Shown here piece by piece: positions 45,171 through 53,433 of a DNA stretch of 64,000 nt. A program made the translations under genes and the position numbers. Origin of the DNA: Rhodovulum sulfidophilum (GTDB lineage Bacteria > Pseudomonadota > Alphaproteobacteria > Rhodobacterales > Rhodobacteraceae); NCBI GenBank assembly GCA_003241785.1, contig QFPW01000014.1:1-64000 (forward strand), read 5' to 3'. A model generated the notes under the pieces. That model did no database searches and was not told the origin of the DNA. It worked only from the letters and a program-made list of their open reading frames with translations. Positions within the stretch are counted from its first letter, which is position 1, and every line of letters begins with the position of its first letter.

Positions 45171-45929
45171 ATGACCACCACCGACACCCGGCTCGAAGCC
45201 GCCGCCGCGATCCTGCGCGACGCGCGCACCGGCCCCCGGCCGGCGGATTTCCCGGCAGAGCTCATTCCGACGTCCGAGGCCGAGGCCTATCGCGTCCAGG
45301 ACCTGGTCCTGGACGGCGGCGCGGTCGCGGGCTGGAAGATCCTCGCCACCGCGACGCCGGAGACCTTCACCTGCGCGCCGCTTCCCGCCGCCGATGAGCT
45401 CGCCAACGGTGGCGTTCTGGTCCTCGGCGACCGCGCGCCGGAGATCGAGGTCGAGATCGCGATCCGGCTCGTCGCCGACCTGCCGGCCCGCGCGGGCGGA
45501 TACGACGCCGCCTCGGTGCTGCCGGCGCTCGGCACCGCGCATGTGGCCTTCGAGATCGTGGAATCGCGCTTCCTGGACCGCAAGCGCGTCGGCCCGCTTT
45601 CGGGCCTCGCCGACTCGCAGAGCAGCCGCGGCGTCGCGATCGGCGCCAAGGGCGTCGAGGGATGGCGCGACCTGCCGCTCGCGGAGCTGCCGATCCGGCT
45701 GATCGGCGACGGCGCCGAGACGGCGCGCGCCCGGGGCGGGGCCACCGCCGAGCAGGTGGTCGCGGCGCTGGTCTGGCTCGCCAACCACGCGCCGACGCGC
45801 GGGCCGGGGCTCCGGGCCGGGCAGGTCGTGATCACCGGCGCGCGGATCGGGCCGATTCCGATCCTGGCGACCAAGCGCCTCGTGGCGGAGATCGACGGGA
45901 TCGGAAGCGTGGCGCTCGACCTCGCCTGA
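45171..45929 (+). CDS. 2-keto-4-pentenoate hydratase/FAH family protein
   Basis: The 252-residue protein is of the fumarylacetoacetate hydrolase superfamily, closest to 2-keto-4-pentenoate hydratases (MhpD). The metal-binding acidic motif is APEIEVEIAIRL with FEIVESRF, and GWKILATATPETF lies in the substrate region. No other aromatic degradation gene is nearby, so the substrate is unknown. ATG 45171 follows a GAAAGG stretch. It converges on the YitT gene with 9 nt between. Confidence 0.83.
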   Translation: MTTTDTRLEAAAAILRDARTGPRPADFPAELIPTSEAEAYRVQDLVLDGGAVAGWKILATATPETFTCAPLPAADELANGGVLVLGDRAPEIEVEIAIRLVADLPARAGGYDAASVLPALGTAHVAFEIVESRFLDRKRVGPLSGLADSQSSRGVAIGAKGVEGWRDLPLAELPIRLIGDGAETARARGGATAEQVVAALVWLANHAPTRGPGLRAGQVVITGARIGPIPILATKRLVAEIDGIGSVALDLA

Positions 45930-45938
45930 GCGGCGGGG

Positions 45939-46550
45939 TCACATCGCGACGTACCAGTCGCGGCGGTGGTTGATCATGATGACGAGGTTCATCACCACCG
46001 CCCCGCACAGCGACCAGACGACCGACATCGTGGGCAGGGTGAAGAAGGCGAGCGTGAAGACCACGGCGTCGACGAGAAGCTGCGTCCAGCCGGCGCGGAA
46101 GCCGAACCGGTCCTGCAGGTAGAAGGCGACCACGCCGACGCCGCCGAGGCTCGCGCCATGGCGGAACACCGCGAGCAGGCCGAGCCCCATGCAGATCCCG
46201 GCGATCACCGCCCCGGCGAGCGGCTGCACGTAGTCGAAGCTGAGCAGACCCGGCCGCGCCATCGAGACGAGCGTGAGCCCGCCGACGCAGGCGAAGGTCT
46301 TGAGCGTGAACCGCCAGCCGAGCCGCCGGATCGCGAGATAGTAGAAGGGCAGGTTGAGCGCGAAGAAGACCGGGCCGAAGGGAAGCCCGGTCCAGGTCGC
46401 GACGAGGAGCGCCAGCCCCGCGATCTGGCCGGTGACGAGGCCGGTGCTCTGCAGGATCGCGAGGCCGAGAGCGACCAGCGCGGTGCCGATGAAGAGCCCC
46501 TGGGCGTCGTCCAGCGCCGAATGGCGCCGGATCGGATCCGGCGCCACCAT
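45939..46550 (-). CDS. YitT family integral membrane protein
   Basis: The 203-residue protein has five or six membrane helices. GLVTGQIAGLALLV and GASLGGVGVVAFYLQDRFG are the repeated YitT motifs. The family is widespread and its function is unknown (some members are linked to ion or sulfate handling). It starts 3 nt after the icd stop, so it is the second gene of an icd operon. Confidence 0.88.
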   Translation of the reverse strand: MVAPDPIRRHSALDDAQGLFIGTALVALGLAILQSTGLVTGQIAGLALLVATWTGLPFGPVFFALNLPFYYLAIRRLGWRFTLKTFACVGGLTLVSMARPGLLSFDYVQPLAGAVIAGICMGLGLLAVFRHGASLGGVGVVAFYLQDRFGFRAGWTQLLVDAVVFTLAFFTLPTMSVVWSLCGAVVMNLVIMINHRRDWYVAM

Positions 46551-46553
46551 GCC

Positions 46554-47765
46554 TCAGGCCAGGGCCTTGTCGAGGTTCTCGTCGACCTTCTCGAGCCAGC
46601 CGGTCGTGGTCAGCCACTTCTGGTCCGGGCCGACGAGGAGCGCGAGGTCCTTGGTCATGAAGCCCGATTCGACCGTGTCGACCACGACCTTCTCGAGCGT
46701 GTTCGCGAACTTCAGCAGTTCGGCGTTGTCGTCGAGCTTGGCGCGGTGCTTCAGGCCGCCGGTCCAGGCGTAGATCGAGGCCACGGAGTTGGTCGAGGTC
46801 TCCTTGCCCTTCTGGTGCTCGCGGTAGTGGCGGGTCACGGTGCCGTGCGCCGCTTCCGCCTCGACGGTCTTGCCGTCCGGCGTCATCAGGACCGAGGTCA
46901 TGAGGCCGAGCGAGCCGAAGCCCTGCGCGACGGTGTCCGACTGCACGTCGCCGTCGTAGTTCTTGCAGGCCCAGACATAGCCGCCCGACCACTTCAGCGC
47001 CGAGGCGACCATGTCGTCGATCAGGCGGTGCTCGTAGGTGATCCCGGCCTTCTTGAACTTGTCGGCGAATTCGGCGTCGAACACTTCCTGGAACAGGTCC
47101 TTGAAGCGGCCGTCATAGGCCTTGAGGATCGTGTTCTTGGTCGAGAGATAGACCGGCCAGCCGAGCGAGAGGCCGTAGTTCATCGAGGCGCGGGCGAAGT
47201 CGCGGATCGAGTCGTCGAGGTTGTACATCGCCATGGTGACGCCCGCGGAGGGCGCGTCGAAGACCTCGCGCTCGATCACCTCGCCGTCGTCGCCGACGAA
47301 CTTGATCGTGAGCTTGCCCTTGCCGGGGAAGCGGAAGTCGGTGGCGCGGTACTGGTCGCCGAAGGCGTGGCGGCCGACGACGATCGGCTTGGTCCAGCCG
47401 GGGACCAGGCGCGGCACGTTCGAGCAGATGATCGGCTGGCGGAAGATCACGCCGCCGAGGATGTTGCGGATGGTGCCGTTCGGCGACTTCCACATCTGCT
47501 TGAGGCCGAATTCCTCGACGCGGGCCTCGTCGGGGGTGATCGTCGCGCATTTCACGCCGACGCCGTATTCCTTGATCGCGTTCGCCGCGTCGATCGTGAT
47601 CTGGTCGTTGGTCCGGTCGCGTTCCTCGATGCCGAGGTCGTAGTACTTCAGGTCGACGTCGAGGTAGGGCAGGATGAGCTTCTTCTTGATGAAGTCCCAG
47701 ATGATCCGGGTCATCTCGTCGCCGTCGAGCTCGACGACCGGATTGGCGACCTTGATTTTGCTCAT
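46554..47765 (-). CDS. icd: NADP-dependent isocitrate dehydrogenase
   Basis: The 403-residue enzyme makes 2-oxoglutarate, CO2 and NADPH in the TCA cycle. It is of the eukaryote-like homodimeric type common in alphaproteobacteria: KVANPVVELDGDEMTRIIW, KSPNGTIRNILGGVIFRQPI (substrate serine) and EAAHGTVTRHYREHQKG are present. ATG 47765 follows AAGGAA. YitT follows on the same transcript; trmJ is divergent. Confidence 0.97.
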   Translation of the reverse strand: MSKIKVANPVVELDGDEMTRIIWDFIKKKLILPYLDVDLKYYDLGIEERDRTNDQITIDAANAIKEYGVGVKCATITPDEARVEEFGLKQMWKSPNGTIRNILGGVIFRQPIICSNVPRLVPGWTKPIVVGRHAFGDQYRATDFRFPGKGKLTIKFVGDDGEVIEREVFDAPSAGVTMAMYNLDDSIRDFARASMNYGLSLGWPVYLSTKNTILKAYDGRFKDLFQEVFDAEFADKFKKAGITYEHRLIDDMVASALKWSGGYVWACKNYDGDVQSDTVAQGFGSLGLMTSVLMTPDGKTVEAEAAHGTVTRHYREHQKGKETSTNSVASIYAWTGGLKHRAKLDDNAELLKFANTLEKVVVDTVESGFMTKDLALLVGPDQKWLTTTGWLEKVDENLDKALA

Positions 47766-47934
47766 GCGGAGTTCCTTCCGGGATTAAGCCTGCGAACCAA
47801 CTTTCCCGCTGCCTATCGCATATCGCAGCGCAAGAAAAGACGGCATACCGTGGCATACACACTCCTCGCCCGCGCCCTTGCCGGAAGCCGCGCCGGAGCG
47901 TATCACCCGGGCCCGGCGACAGGGAGCGGAGTGG

Positions 47935-48711
47935 ATGGAAACGGAGACCGGATCGGCGGGCGGATCGGCCGGGGGGACGGCGGGGCCGGTCTTCGTACTG
48001 GTGGCGCCGCAGATGGGCGAGAACATCGGCGCGGCGGCGCGGGCGATGTGGAACTTCGGCCTCGACCGGATGCGGCTCGTCAGCCCGCGCGACGGCTGGC
48101 CCAACCCGCGCGCCGAGGCGATGGCGAGCGGCGCGGCGCGCGTGCTCGACCGGGTCTCGGTGCACGAGACCACCAACGACGCCTGCGCCGATCTCTCCTT
48201 CGTCTTCGCGACCACGGCGCGGGAGCGCGCGCTGACGCGGCATGTGATGACGCCGGCGCAGGCGATGGCCGAGGCGCGGGCGATGATCGCGGCGGGCGAG
48301 AAGGTCGGCGTGCTGTTCGGGCCGGAACGCGCCGGGCTCGAGAACGCCGATATCGTGCGCTCGAACGCGGTCATCACCGTGCCGGTCAACCCCGCCTTCG
48401 CCTCGCTCAACCTCGGCCAGACCGCGCTGCTCGTCGCCTATGAATGGATGCGCCAGGCCGACGAGACCCCGCCCGCGTCCTACGCGCTCGCCGGCGCCGA
48501 ACGAGCGACCCGGATCGAGGTCGAGAAGTTCCTCGAGCATCTCGTGGACCGGCTCGACGCGGTCGGCTTCTTCTTTCCCGACCACAAGCGCGACAGCATG
48601 GTGGCGCATCTCGAGAACCTGTTCCGCCGCGCGCCCCTGACCGACGCCGACATCCGCACGCTGCACGGGATCATCCGCGCCCTCGCCGTGAAGGTGCCCG
48701 GGCGCAAGTAG
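47935..48711 (+). CDS. trmJ: TrmJ-like tRNA/rRNA methyltransferase (SPOUT family)
   Basis: The 258-residue protein has the SpoU/TrmH trefoil-knot fold. The three motifs are NIGAAARAMWNFGL, VLFGPERAGL and NPAFASLNLGQTALLVAYE. A helical C-terminal part (about 170-258) matches TrmJ, which makes 2'-O-methyl at tRNA position 32; the symbol is therefore probable, not certain. ATG 47935 follows AGGGAGCGGA. It is divergent from icd. Confidence 0.87.
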   Translation: METETGSAGGSAGGTAGPVFVLVAPQMGENIGAAARAMWNFGLDRMRLVSPRDGWPNPRAEAMASGAARVLDRVSVHETTNDACADLSFVFATTARERALTRHVMTPAQAMAEARAMIAAGEKVGVLFGPERAGLENADIVRSNAVITVPVNPAFASLNLGQTALLVAYEWMRQADETPPASYALAGAERATRIEVEKFLEHLVDRLDAVGFFFPDHKRDSMVAHLENLFRRAPLTDADIRTLHGIIRALAVKVPGRK

Positions 48712-48753
48712 CGCGGACCGGGGGCCGCCGTCCGGCCCGGATCGCAGGGGAAT

Positions 48754-48776
48754 GGCGGACCGAGGTCCGCCCTACG
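48754..48776. repeat. Family 2 (type A) repeat at the xerD 3' end
   Basis: GGCGGACCGAGGTCCGCC (48754-48771) followed by CTACG lies between the convergent trmJ and xerD genes. The stop codon of xerD (TAG, read from 48774-48772) is part of the repeat's conserved CTACG end, so insertion of the repeat may have set the reading frame's end. Confidence 0.8.
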
Positions 48777-49755
48777 GTTCCGGTTCCGCCTCGGGAGGCG
48801 GCTCGGCCTGCTCGGCCAGCGGATGATGCCCGAGCACGAGATCGACCATGCGCGTCTCGAGCACATGGGTATAGATCTCGGTCGTCGCGATGCTGGCATG
48901 CCCGAGCAGCGTCTGGATCACCCGCAGATCGGCGCCGTTCGCGAGCAGATGCGTGGCGAAGGAATGGCGCAGCGCGTGCGGCGAGACCGCCGCGGGGTCC
49001 ATGCCGGCGAGCCGCGCGAGATGCTTCAGCCGCACGAAGAAGGTCTCGCGCCCGAGATGGCCGAGCTTGCCCCGCGCCGGGAAAAGATAGGGCGAGGTCG
49101 CCCGCCGGCCCTGCGCGGTGCGCGCCGCCTCGGCGGCGTCGCGGGTCTCGAGCCAGGCCAGCGTCGCGCTCCGCGCCGGCGGCGACAGCGGCACCATGCG
49201 CTCGCGCCCGCCCTTGCCGCGCACGAGGATCATCCGGGGATCGCCGCGCACCGCGGAGACCGGCAGCGAGACGAGCTCGCTGACGCGCAGCCCGGTGGCG
49301 TAGATGAGCTGCAGCAGGCAGGTGTCGCGCCGGCTCTGCGCCGCGTCCTTGCCATGCGTCGCGGCGGCCTCGATCAGCCGGTCGATCGCCGCCTCGTCGA
49401 GTTGCCTCGGCAGCGCCCGCACCCGCTTCGGTCCCTTCACCGGCGCGGCCGGGTCGTCGGGCCGCCAGCCTTCGAGATAGGCGAAGCGGTAGAGCTGGCG
49501 GATCGCGGAGAGCCGCCGCGCCCGGGTGGCGCGCGCCATGCCGCGCAGCTCGAGATCGACGATATAGGCTTCGATCTCGGGGCGCCGCGCGGTCGCGAGG
49601 CTCTCGTCGCGCGCGGCGAGGAAGGCGGTGAAATCCTCGATGTCGCGCGCGTAGGAGAGGACGGTGTTGCGCGCCGCGTCCCGCTCGGCCTGGATCGCCT
49701 CGAGAAAGCGCGGCAGCCAGGTCGCGGAGAGGTCCTCGGGCAGGTCGTCGCGCAT
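48772..49755 (-). CDS. xerD: Site-specific tyrosine recombinase XerD
   Basis: The 327-residue recombinase has an N-terminal SAM-like DNA-binding domain (to about 110) and a catalytic domain with R157, K181, H260, R263, H286 and Y295 (TEIYTHV). All catalytic residues are present. With XerC it resolves chromosome dimers at dif; xerC and dif are not seen here. XerD is preferred to XerC from the local gene order next to aroKB in related genomes, with some doubt. The last 15 residues are Glu/Pro-rich and run into a repeat. It follows the TPR-like gene after 5 nt. Confidence 0.9.
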   Translation of the reverse strand: MRDDLPEDLSATWLPRFLEAIQAERDAARNTVLSYARDIEDFTAFLAARDESLATARRPEIEAYIVDLELRGMARATRARRLSAIRQLYRFAYLEGWRPDDPAAPVKGPKRVRALPRQLDEAAIDRLIEAAATHGKDAAQSRRDTCLLQLIYATGLRVSELVSLPVSAVRGDPRMILVRGKGGRERMVPLSPPARSATLAWLETRDAAEAARTAQGRRATSPYLFPARGKLGHLGRETFFVRLKHLARLAGMDPAAVSPHALRHSFATHLLANGADLRVIQTLLGHASIATTEIYTHVLETRMVDLVLGHHPLAEQAEPPPEAEPEP

Positions 49756-49760
49756 CGCCC

Positions 49761-51332
49761 TCAGCCCCCCGGCGTCGCGAGCAGCGTCTGCAGCGCGATC
49801 TGTCGCGCCTTCGGCGCCTCGCCCGCGGCGCGCAGCGCGAAGAGCCCGGCGCGCAGCGAGGGCGGATCGGTCTCGGCGCCCGCCGCGAGCAGGTCGAGCG
49901 CGCCGAGGATCGCGACGCCGACCGCGCCGTCGCGCGCGGTCTTTTCCAGCGCGGCCTCGCGATCGTCGGCCGGACGGGTCTCGGTCAGCCCCGCGACCAC
50001 GGCCCGCGCCCGGTCGGAGACGCGGGAAACCGGCGCGGCGCCGGGCTCCGGGGCACGGCCCTCGGCGAGATCGACCAGCGCGCCGAGCCTCGGGTCCAGC
50101 CCCTCCGCCACGCCGCGCGCCGCGCCGGGCGTGTCGGTCAGGAGCAGGAGCTCGGCCAGGCGCTCCCGCGCCGGGCCCGGCAGGACGGCGGGGTTGATGA
50201 CCCGGAGCGCGTCGGCGTAGCTCTCGGCGAGCGCCACGCGCAGGCCGCGCGCGCTCAGCGCGTCGTCGGCGGCGACGAGCGCGGTCGCGACCTTGGTGGC
50301 GTAGCCCGCGGCCAGCGCCGCGTCGAGATCCTGCACCGCCCGGGCGCGGTCCCAGATCCCGCCCGAGGCGGCCGGATCGCCGGCGCGGTAGGCCTCGATC
50401 AGCTCGGGCGAGGGCAGGGCGCCGGCGAGCCAGAGCCGTTCGGAGGCCTCGATCCGCGGCCGCATCGGCGCGTGCTCGTCGAGATCGCCGCGCAGGAAGG
50501 CGAGCGGCAGCTGGCCCGGCGGCCGCGGCAGGCCGACCGCCTCGCGCAGCAGGAAATCGAGCGGGGTCAGCGGATCGGGCGGGGCCGGGTCCTCCTCGCC
50601 CTCGAAGAGCACCGGATCGAGGAAGCGCGCCAGGAGCCGCTCCTGATCCTCGGGGATCGAGCCGACCTCGCGGCCGAGCGTCAGCGTGATCTCCGCCGCG
50701 CTCCAGTCGCCGCCGCGCGCGAGGCAGAAGACCCGCGCGGGCAGGGTGGGCGAGAGCGCGGGATTGGCCTTGAGCGCCTCGCAGGCCGGCTGCGCGCGGT
50801 CGAGCAGCAGGCCGATGTCGAACCAGCGCCGGAAGAGCTCGGGGGAATCCGGGCCGGCCGCCTCGATCAGCGCCTCGGCCTCGTCGAGCGCGCCCATGCC
50901 GAGCAGCCGGTCGATCCGCGCGATCAGGAGGGCGGAGTCGCCGTCCGATCCCGGCGGCGGATCGGCCTCGGCGAGCAGGAGCTCGCGGAAGAGCCCGATC
51001 GCCGCGGGCACGCCGGCGCCGCCCTCGGCGAGCACGAGGTCGCGCGCCTCGCCGACCGGGTGGTCGCCCCAGAGATCGCGCGGGAAGCCGGTCTGCGCCG
51101 GGGTGAGCAGGCCGACCGCGTCGCGGCTGACCGCGCCGAGCGGCACGACGGTGATCGCCTCGGGATCCTCGGGGTTGACCGGCGCGTCGCCGCGGGCGGG
51201 CGGGCGGGCCGCGGTCGAGACGATGCTCTCCGACAGCCAGGGGATCGCCGACCTCGGCTCGGCCGAGACGGCGCCGGTCGGCATCAGCGCCGCGCCCGCC
51301 AGCAGGAGCGCGCGTCCGAGGCCCGCGGTCAC
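49761..51332 (-). CDS. Exported alpha-helical repeat protein of unknown function
   Basis: The 523-residue product starts with GTG 51332 and a signal peptide (about 1-26, ALLLAGAALMPTGAVSA-EP). The rest is almost all Ala/Leu/Glu-rich helices resembling degenerate TPR or Sel1-like repeats (for example RIDRLLGMGALDEAEALIEAAG). I recognise no catalytic motif. The start overlaps the stop of the 42-codon gene by 4 nt and xerD follows after 5 nt, so three genes form one operon. A periplasmic scaffold role is only a guess. Confidence 0.8.
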   Translation of the reverse strand: MTAGLGRALLLAGAALMPTGAVSAEPRSAIPWLSESIVSTAARPPARGDAPVNPEDPEAITVVPLGAVSRDAVGLLTPAQTGFPRDLWGDHPVGEARDLVLAEGGAGVPAAIGLFRELLLAEADPPPGSDGDSALLIARIDRLLGMGALDEAEALIEAAGPDSPELFRRWFDIGLLLDRAQPACEALKANPALSPTLPARVFCLARGGDWSAAEITLTLGREVGSIPEDQERLLARFLDPVLFEGEEDPAPPDPLTPLDFLLREAVGLPRPPGQLPLAFLRGDLDEHAPMRPRIEASERLWLAGALPSPELIEAYRAGDPAASGGIWDRARAVQDLDAALAAGYATKVATALVAADDALSARGLRVALAESYADALRVINPAVLPGPARERLAELLLLTDTPGAARGVAEGLDPRLGALVDLAEGRAPEPGAAPVSRVSDRARAVVAGLTETRPADDREAALEKTARDGAVGVAILGALDLLAAGAETDPPSLRAGLFALRAAGEAPKARQIALQTLLATPGG

Positions 51333-51457
51333 TTCGCCGTCGCCGGCAGCTCGACCGGCCGGCTCGGCGCCGGAAGGTCGGAGAAGATCGCGTAAGCCAG
51401 CACGCCGATCACGCCGATCACTACGAGGTAGATCACCGCCTTCGCCAATATTCGCAT
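51329..51457 (-). CDS. 42-residue single-pass membrane peptide
   Basis: ATG 51457 opens a 42-codon frame ending at TGA 51331-51329. Residues about 3-25 (ILAKAVIYLVVIGVIGVLAY) form a membrane helix and the tail (SDLPAPSRPVELPATAK) is Pro-rich. An AGGTGG lies just upstream. The stop overlaps the GTG of the next gene as GTGA, a strong sign of translational coupling. Similar short proteins precede this gene in related genomes as far as I recall. The function is unknown. Confidence 0.75.
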   Translation of the reverse strand: MRILAKAVIYLVVIGVIGVLAYAIFSDLPAPSRPVELPATAK

Positions 51458-51573
51458 GCCACCTGCTCGCCCGCGCGGCGTTCATCGCCGCTTCTTGCGC
51501 CGCCCTGGCCCGACGTGGCGGCCCGAGACGGTCCCATGGACAATAGACCGCGCGAGAGGCTACAGCAATTCCG

Positions 51574-52185
51574 ATGATGGAAGGACCCGCGGGCTTGCAG
51601 GAACTGGACCCCGAGACGCCGCGCCTCCGGCGGCCGCTGGTGCTTGTCGGGCTCATGGGCGCCGGCAAGACCAGCGTGGGCAAGCGTCTCGCGGCGCTGC
51701 TCGGGGTCGGCTTCGTCGATTCCGACGTCGAGATCGAGCGGGCGGCCGGCATGACCATCCCCGAGATCTTCGCCAAGCTCGGCGAGCCCGCGTTCCGCGA
51801 CGGCGAGCGGCGGGTGATCGCGCGCCTGCTGACCGAACGGCCCGGCGTGCTCGCGACCGGCGGCGGCGCCTTCGGCGACGCCCGGACCCGCGCGGCGGTG
51901 GCCGAGCGCGGCACCTCGGTCTGGCTCCGCGCCGATCTCGACCTGCTCTGGGACCGGGTGCGCGACAAGCCGGGGCGGCCGCTCCTTCAGGCCGCCGATC
52001 CGAAGGCGGTGCTCGCCGACCTGCTGACCCGCCGCTATCCGGTCTACGGCCTGGCCGACGTGACCGTCGACAGCCGCCGCGGCGCCACGCATGAATGGAT
52101 GGCCCGCGACATTCTGCGCGCGGTGCGGGAGCGGGACGCCGCCCGACCCGGCCACGCCCCCACCTTCGAGGAGCGCGGAGCATGA
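51574..52185 (+). CDS. aroK: Shikimate kinase
   Basis: The 203-residue kinase makes shikimate 3-phosphate. Walker A is GLMGAGKTSVGKRLA. FVDSDVEIERAAGMTIPEIFAKLGEPAFRDGE binds shikimate, LATGGGAF follows, and RPLLQ is in the lid. It has about 20 extra residues at each end. Starts at 51574 and 51577 are both possible. aroB overlaps its stop by 4 nt. Confidence 0.96.
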   Translation: MMEGPAGLQELDPETPRLRRPLVLVGLMGAGKTSVGKRLAALLGVGFVDSDVEIERAAGMTIPEIFAKLGEPAFRDGERRVIARLLTERPGVLATGGGAFGDARTRAAVAERGTSVWLRADLDLLWDRVRDKPGRPLLQAADPKAVLADLLTRRYPVYGLADVTVDSRRGATHEWMARDILRAVRERDAARPGHAPTFEERGA

Positions 52186-53306
52186 CGACCGAAACCCTGG
52201 CGCGGGTCACGGTCCCGCTCGGCGACCGGGCCTATCCGATCCTGATCGGCCCCGGCCTGCTCGCCCGCGCCGGCGCCGAGATCGGGCCGCTGCTGCGGCG
52301 CAAGCGCGTCGCGATCCTGACCGAGGAGCGGGTCGCCGCGCTTCATCTCCCGGCGCTGACCGCGAGCCTCGCCGCGGCGGGCATCGAGAGCGCCGCGCTG
52401 GAGCTGCCGGCGGGCGAGGGGACCAAGGGCTGGCCCGGGCTCGAGCGCGCGGTCGAATGGCTGATCGCCAGGGAGGTCGCGCGCGACGATCTCGTCGTCG
52501 CCTTCGGCGGCGGGGTGATCGGCGATCTCGGCGGCTTCGCGGCGGCGATCCTGCGCCGCGGCGTCGGCTTCGTCCAGATCCCGACCACGCTGCTCGCCCA
52601 GGTCGACAGTTCGGTCGGTGGCAAGACCGGGATCAATTCGAAACAGGGCAAGAACCTGATCGGCGCCTTCCACCAGCCGCGGCTGGTCCTCGCCGACACC
52701 GCGCTGCTCGACAGCCTGCCGCCGCGCGACTTCCTCGCGGGCTATGGCGAGGTGGTGAAATACGGCCTGCTCGGCGACGCGGGCTTCTTCGCCTGGCTCG
52801 AGGCGAACGGTCCCGCGCTCGCGAAGGGCGACCGCGCCGCGCGCGCCCATGCCGTGCGCCGCTCCTGCGAGATGAAGGCTGAGATCGTCGCCCGCGACGA
52901 GACCGAGCAGGGCGACCGCGCGCTTCTCAACCTCGGCCATACCTTCGGCCACGCGCTCGAGGCCGCGACCGGCTATTCCGACCGGCTGCTGCACGGCGAG
53001 GGGGTGGCGATCGGCTGCCAGCTCGCCTTCGACCTCTCGGCCCGCCTCGGGCTCTGCGCCCAGGAGGCGCCGAGCCGGGTCGCCGCGCATCTCGCCGCGA
53101 TGGGGACGAAGCGCTCGCTCGCCGACATTCCGGGCGAGCTGCCGGACGCCGACGGGCTTCTCGCGCTGATGGCGCAGGACAAGAAGGTGCGCGACGGCCG
53201 CCTCGCCTTCGTCCTGGCGCGCGACATCGGCGCGGCCTTCGTCGCGCGCGACGTCGATCTCGCCGACGTCCGCGCGCTGCTCGGGAGCGCGCTCGCGGCG
53301 CGATAG
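52182..53306 (+). CDS. aroB: 3-dehydroquinate synthase
   Basis: The 374-residue enzyme makes dehydroquinate from DAHP with NAD+ and a metal. GEGTKGW, VVAFGGGVIGDLGGFAA, TTLLAQVDSSVGGKTGINSKQGKN and LNLGHTFGHALE are the family motifs, including zinc histidines. ATG 52182 overlaps aroK; the frame is open further upstream inside aroK. aroK-aroB form the usual pair. Confidence 0.97.
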   Translation: MTTETLARVTVPLGDRAYPILIGPGLLARAGAEIGPLLRRKRVAILTEERVAALHLPALTASLAAAGIESAALELPAGEGTKGWPGLERAVEWLIAREVARDDLVVAFGGGVIGDLGGFAAAILRRGVGFVQIPTTLLAQVDSSVGGKTGINSKQGKNLIGAFHQPRLVLADTALLDSLPPRDFLAGYGEVVKYGLLGDAGFFAWLEANGPALAKGDRAARAHAVRRSCEMKAEIVARDETEQGDRALLNLGHTFGHALEAATGYSDRLLHGEGVAIGCQLAFDLSARLGLCAQEAPSRVAAHLAAMGTKRSLADIPGELPDADGLLALMAQDKKVRDGRLAFVLARDIGAAFVARDVDLADVRALLGSALAAR

Positions 53307-53341
53307 CGCGCTTCGCGCTTGCCCGACGGGCGGACCGCGGC

Positions 53342-53365
53342 GATAAGGGATTTCAGGTCCTTATC
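53342..53365. other. Inverted repeat GATAAGG...CCTTATC between aroB and the MipA gene
   Basis: GATAAGG (53342-53348) and CCTTATC (53359-53365) are exact arms with a 10-nt loop, in the 127-nt gap between the two genes. It could be a weak terminator of aroB or an operator for the next gene. Confidence 0.3.
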
Positions 53366-53433
53366 CGACTCGCCGGCGGCGAGCGGCGGATCTGGACAAC
53401 GCGACCGCGGACTCTCGAGGACCTCGACACCGA

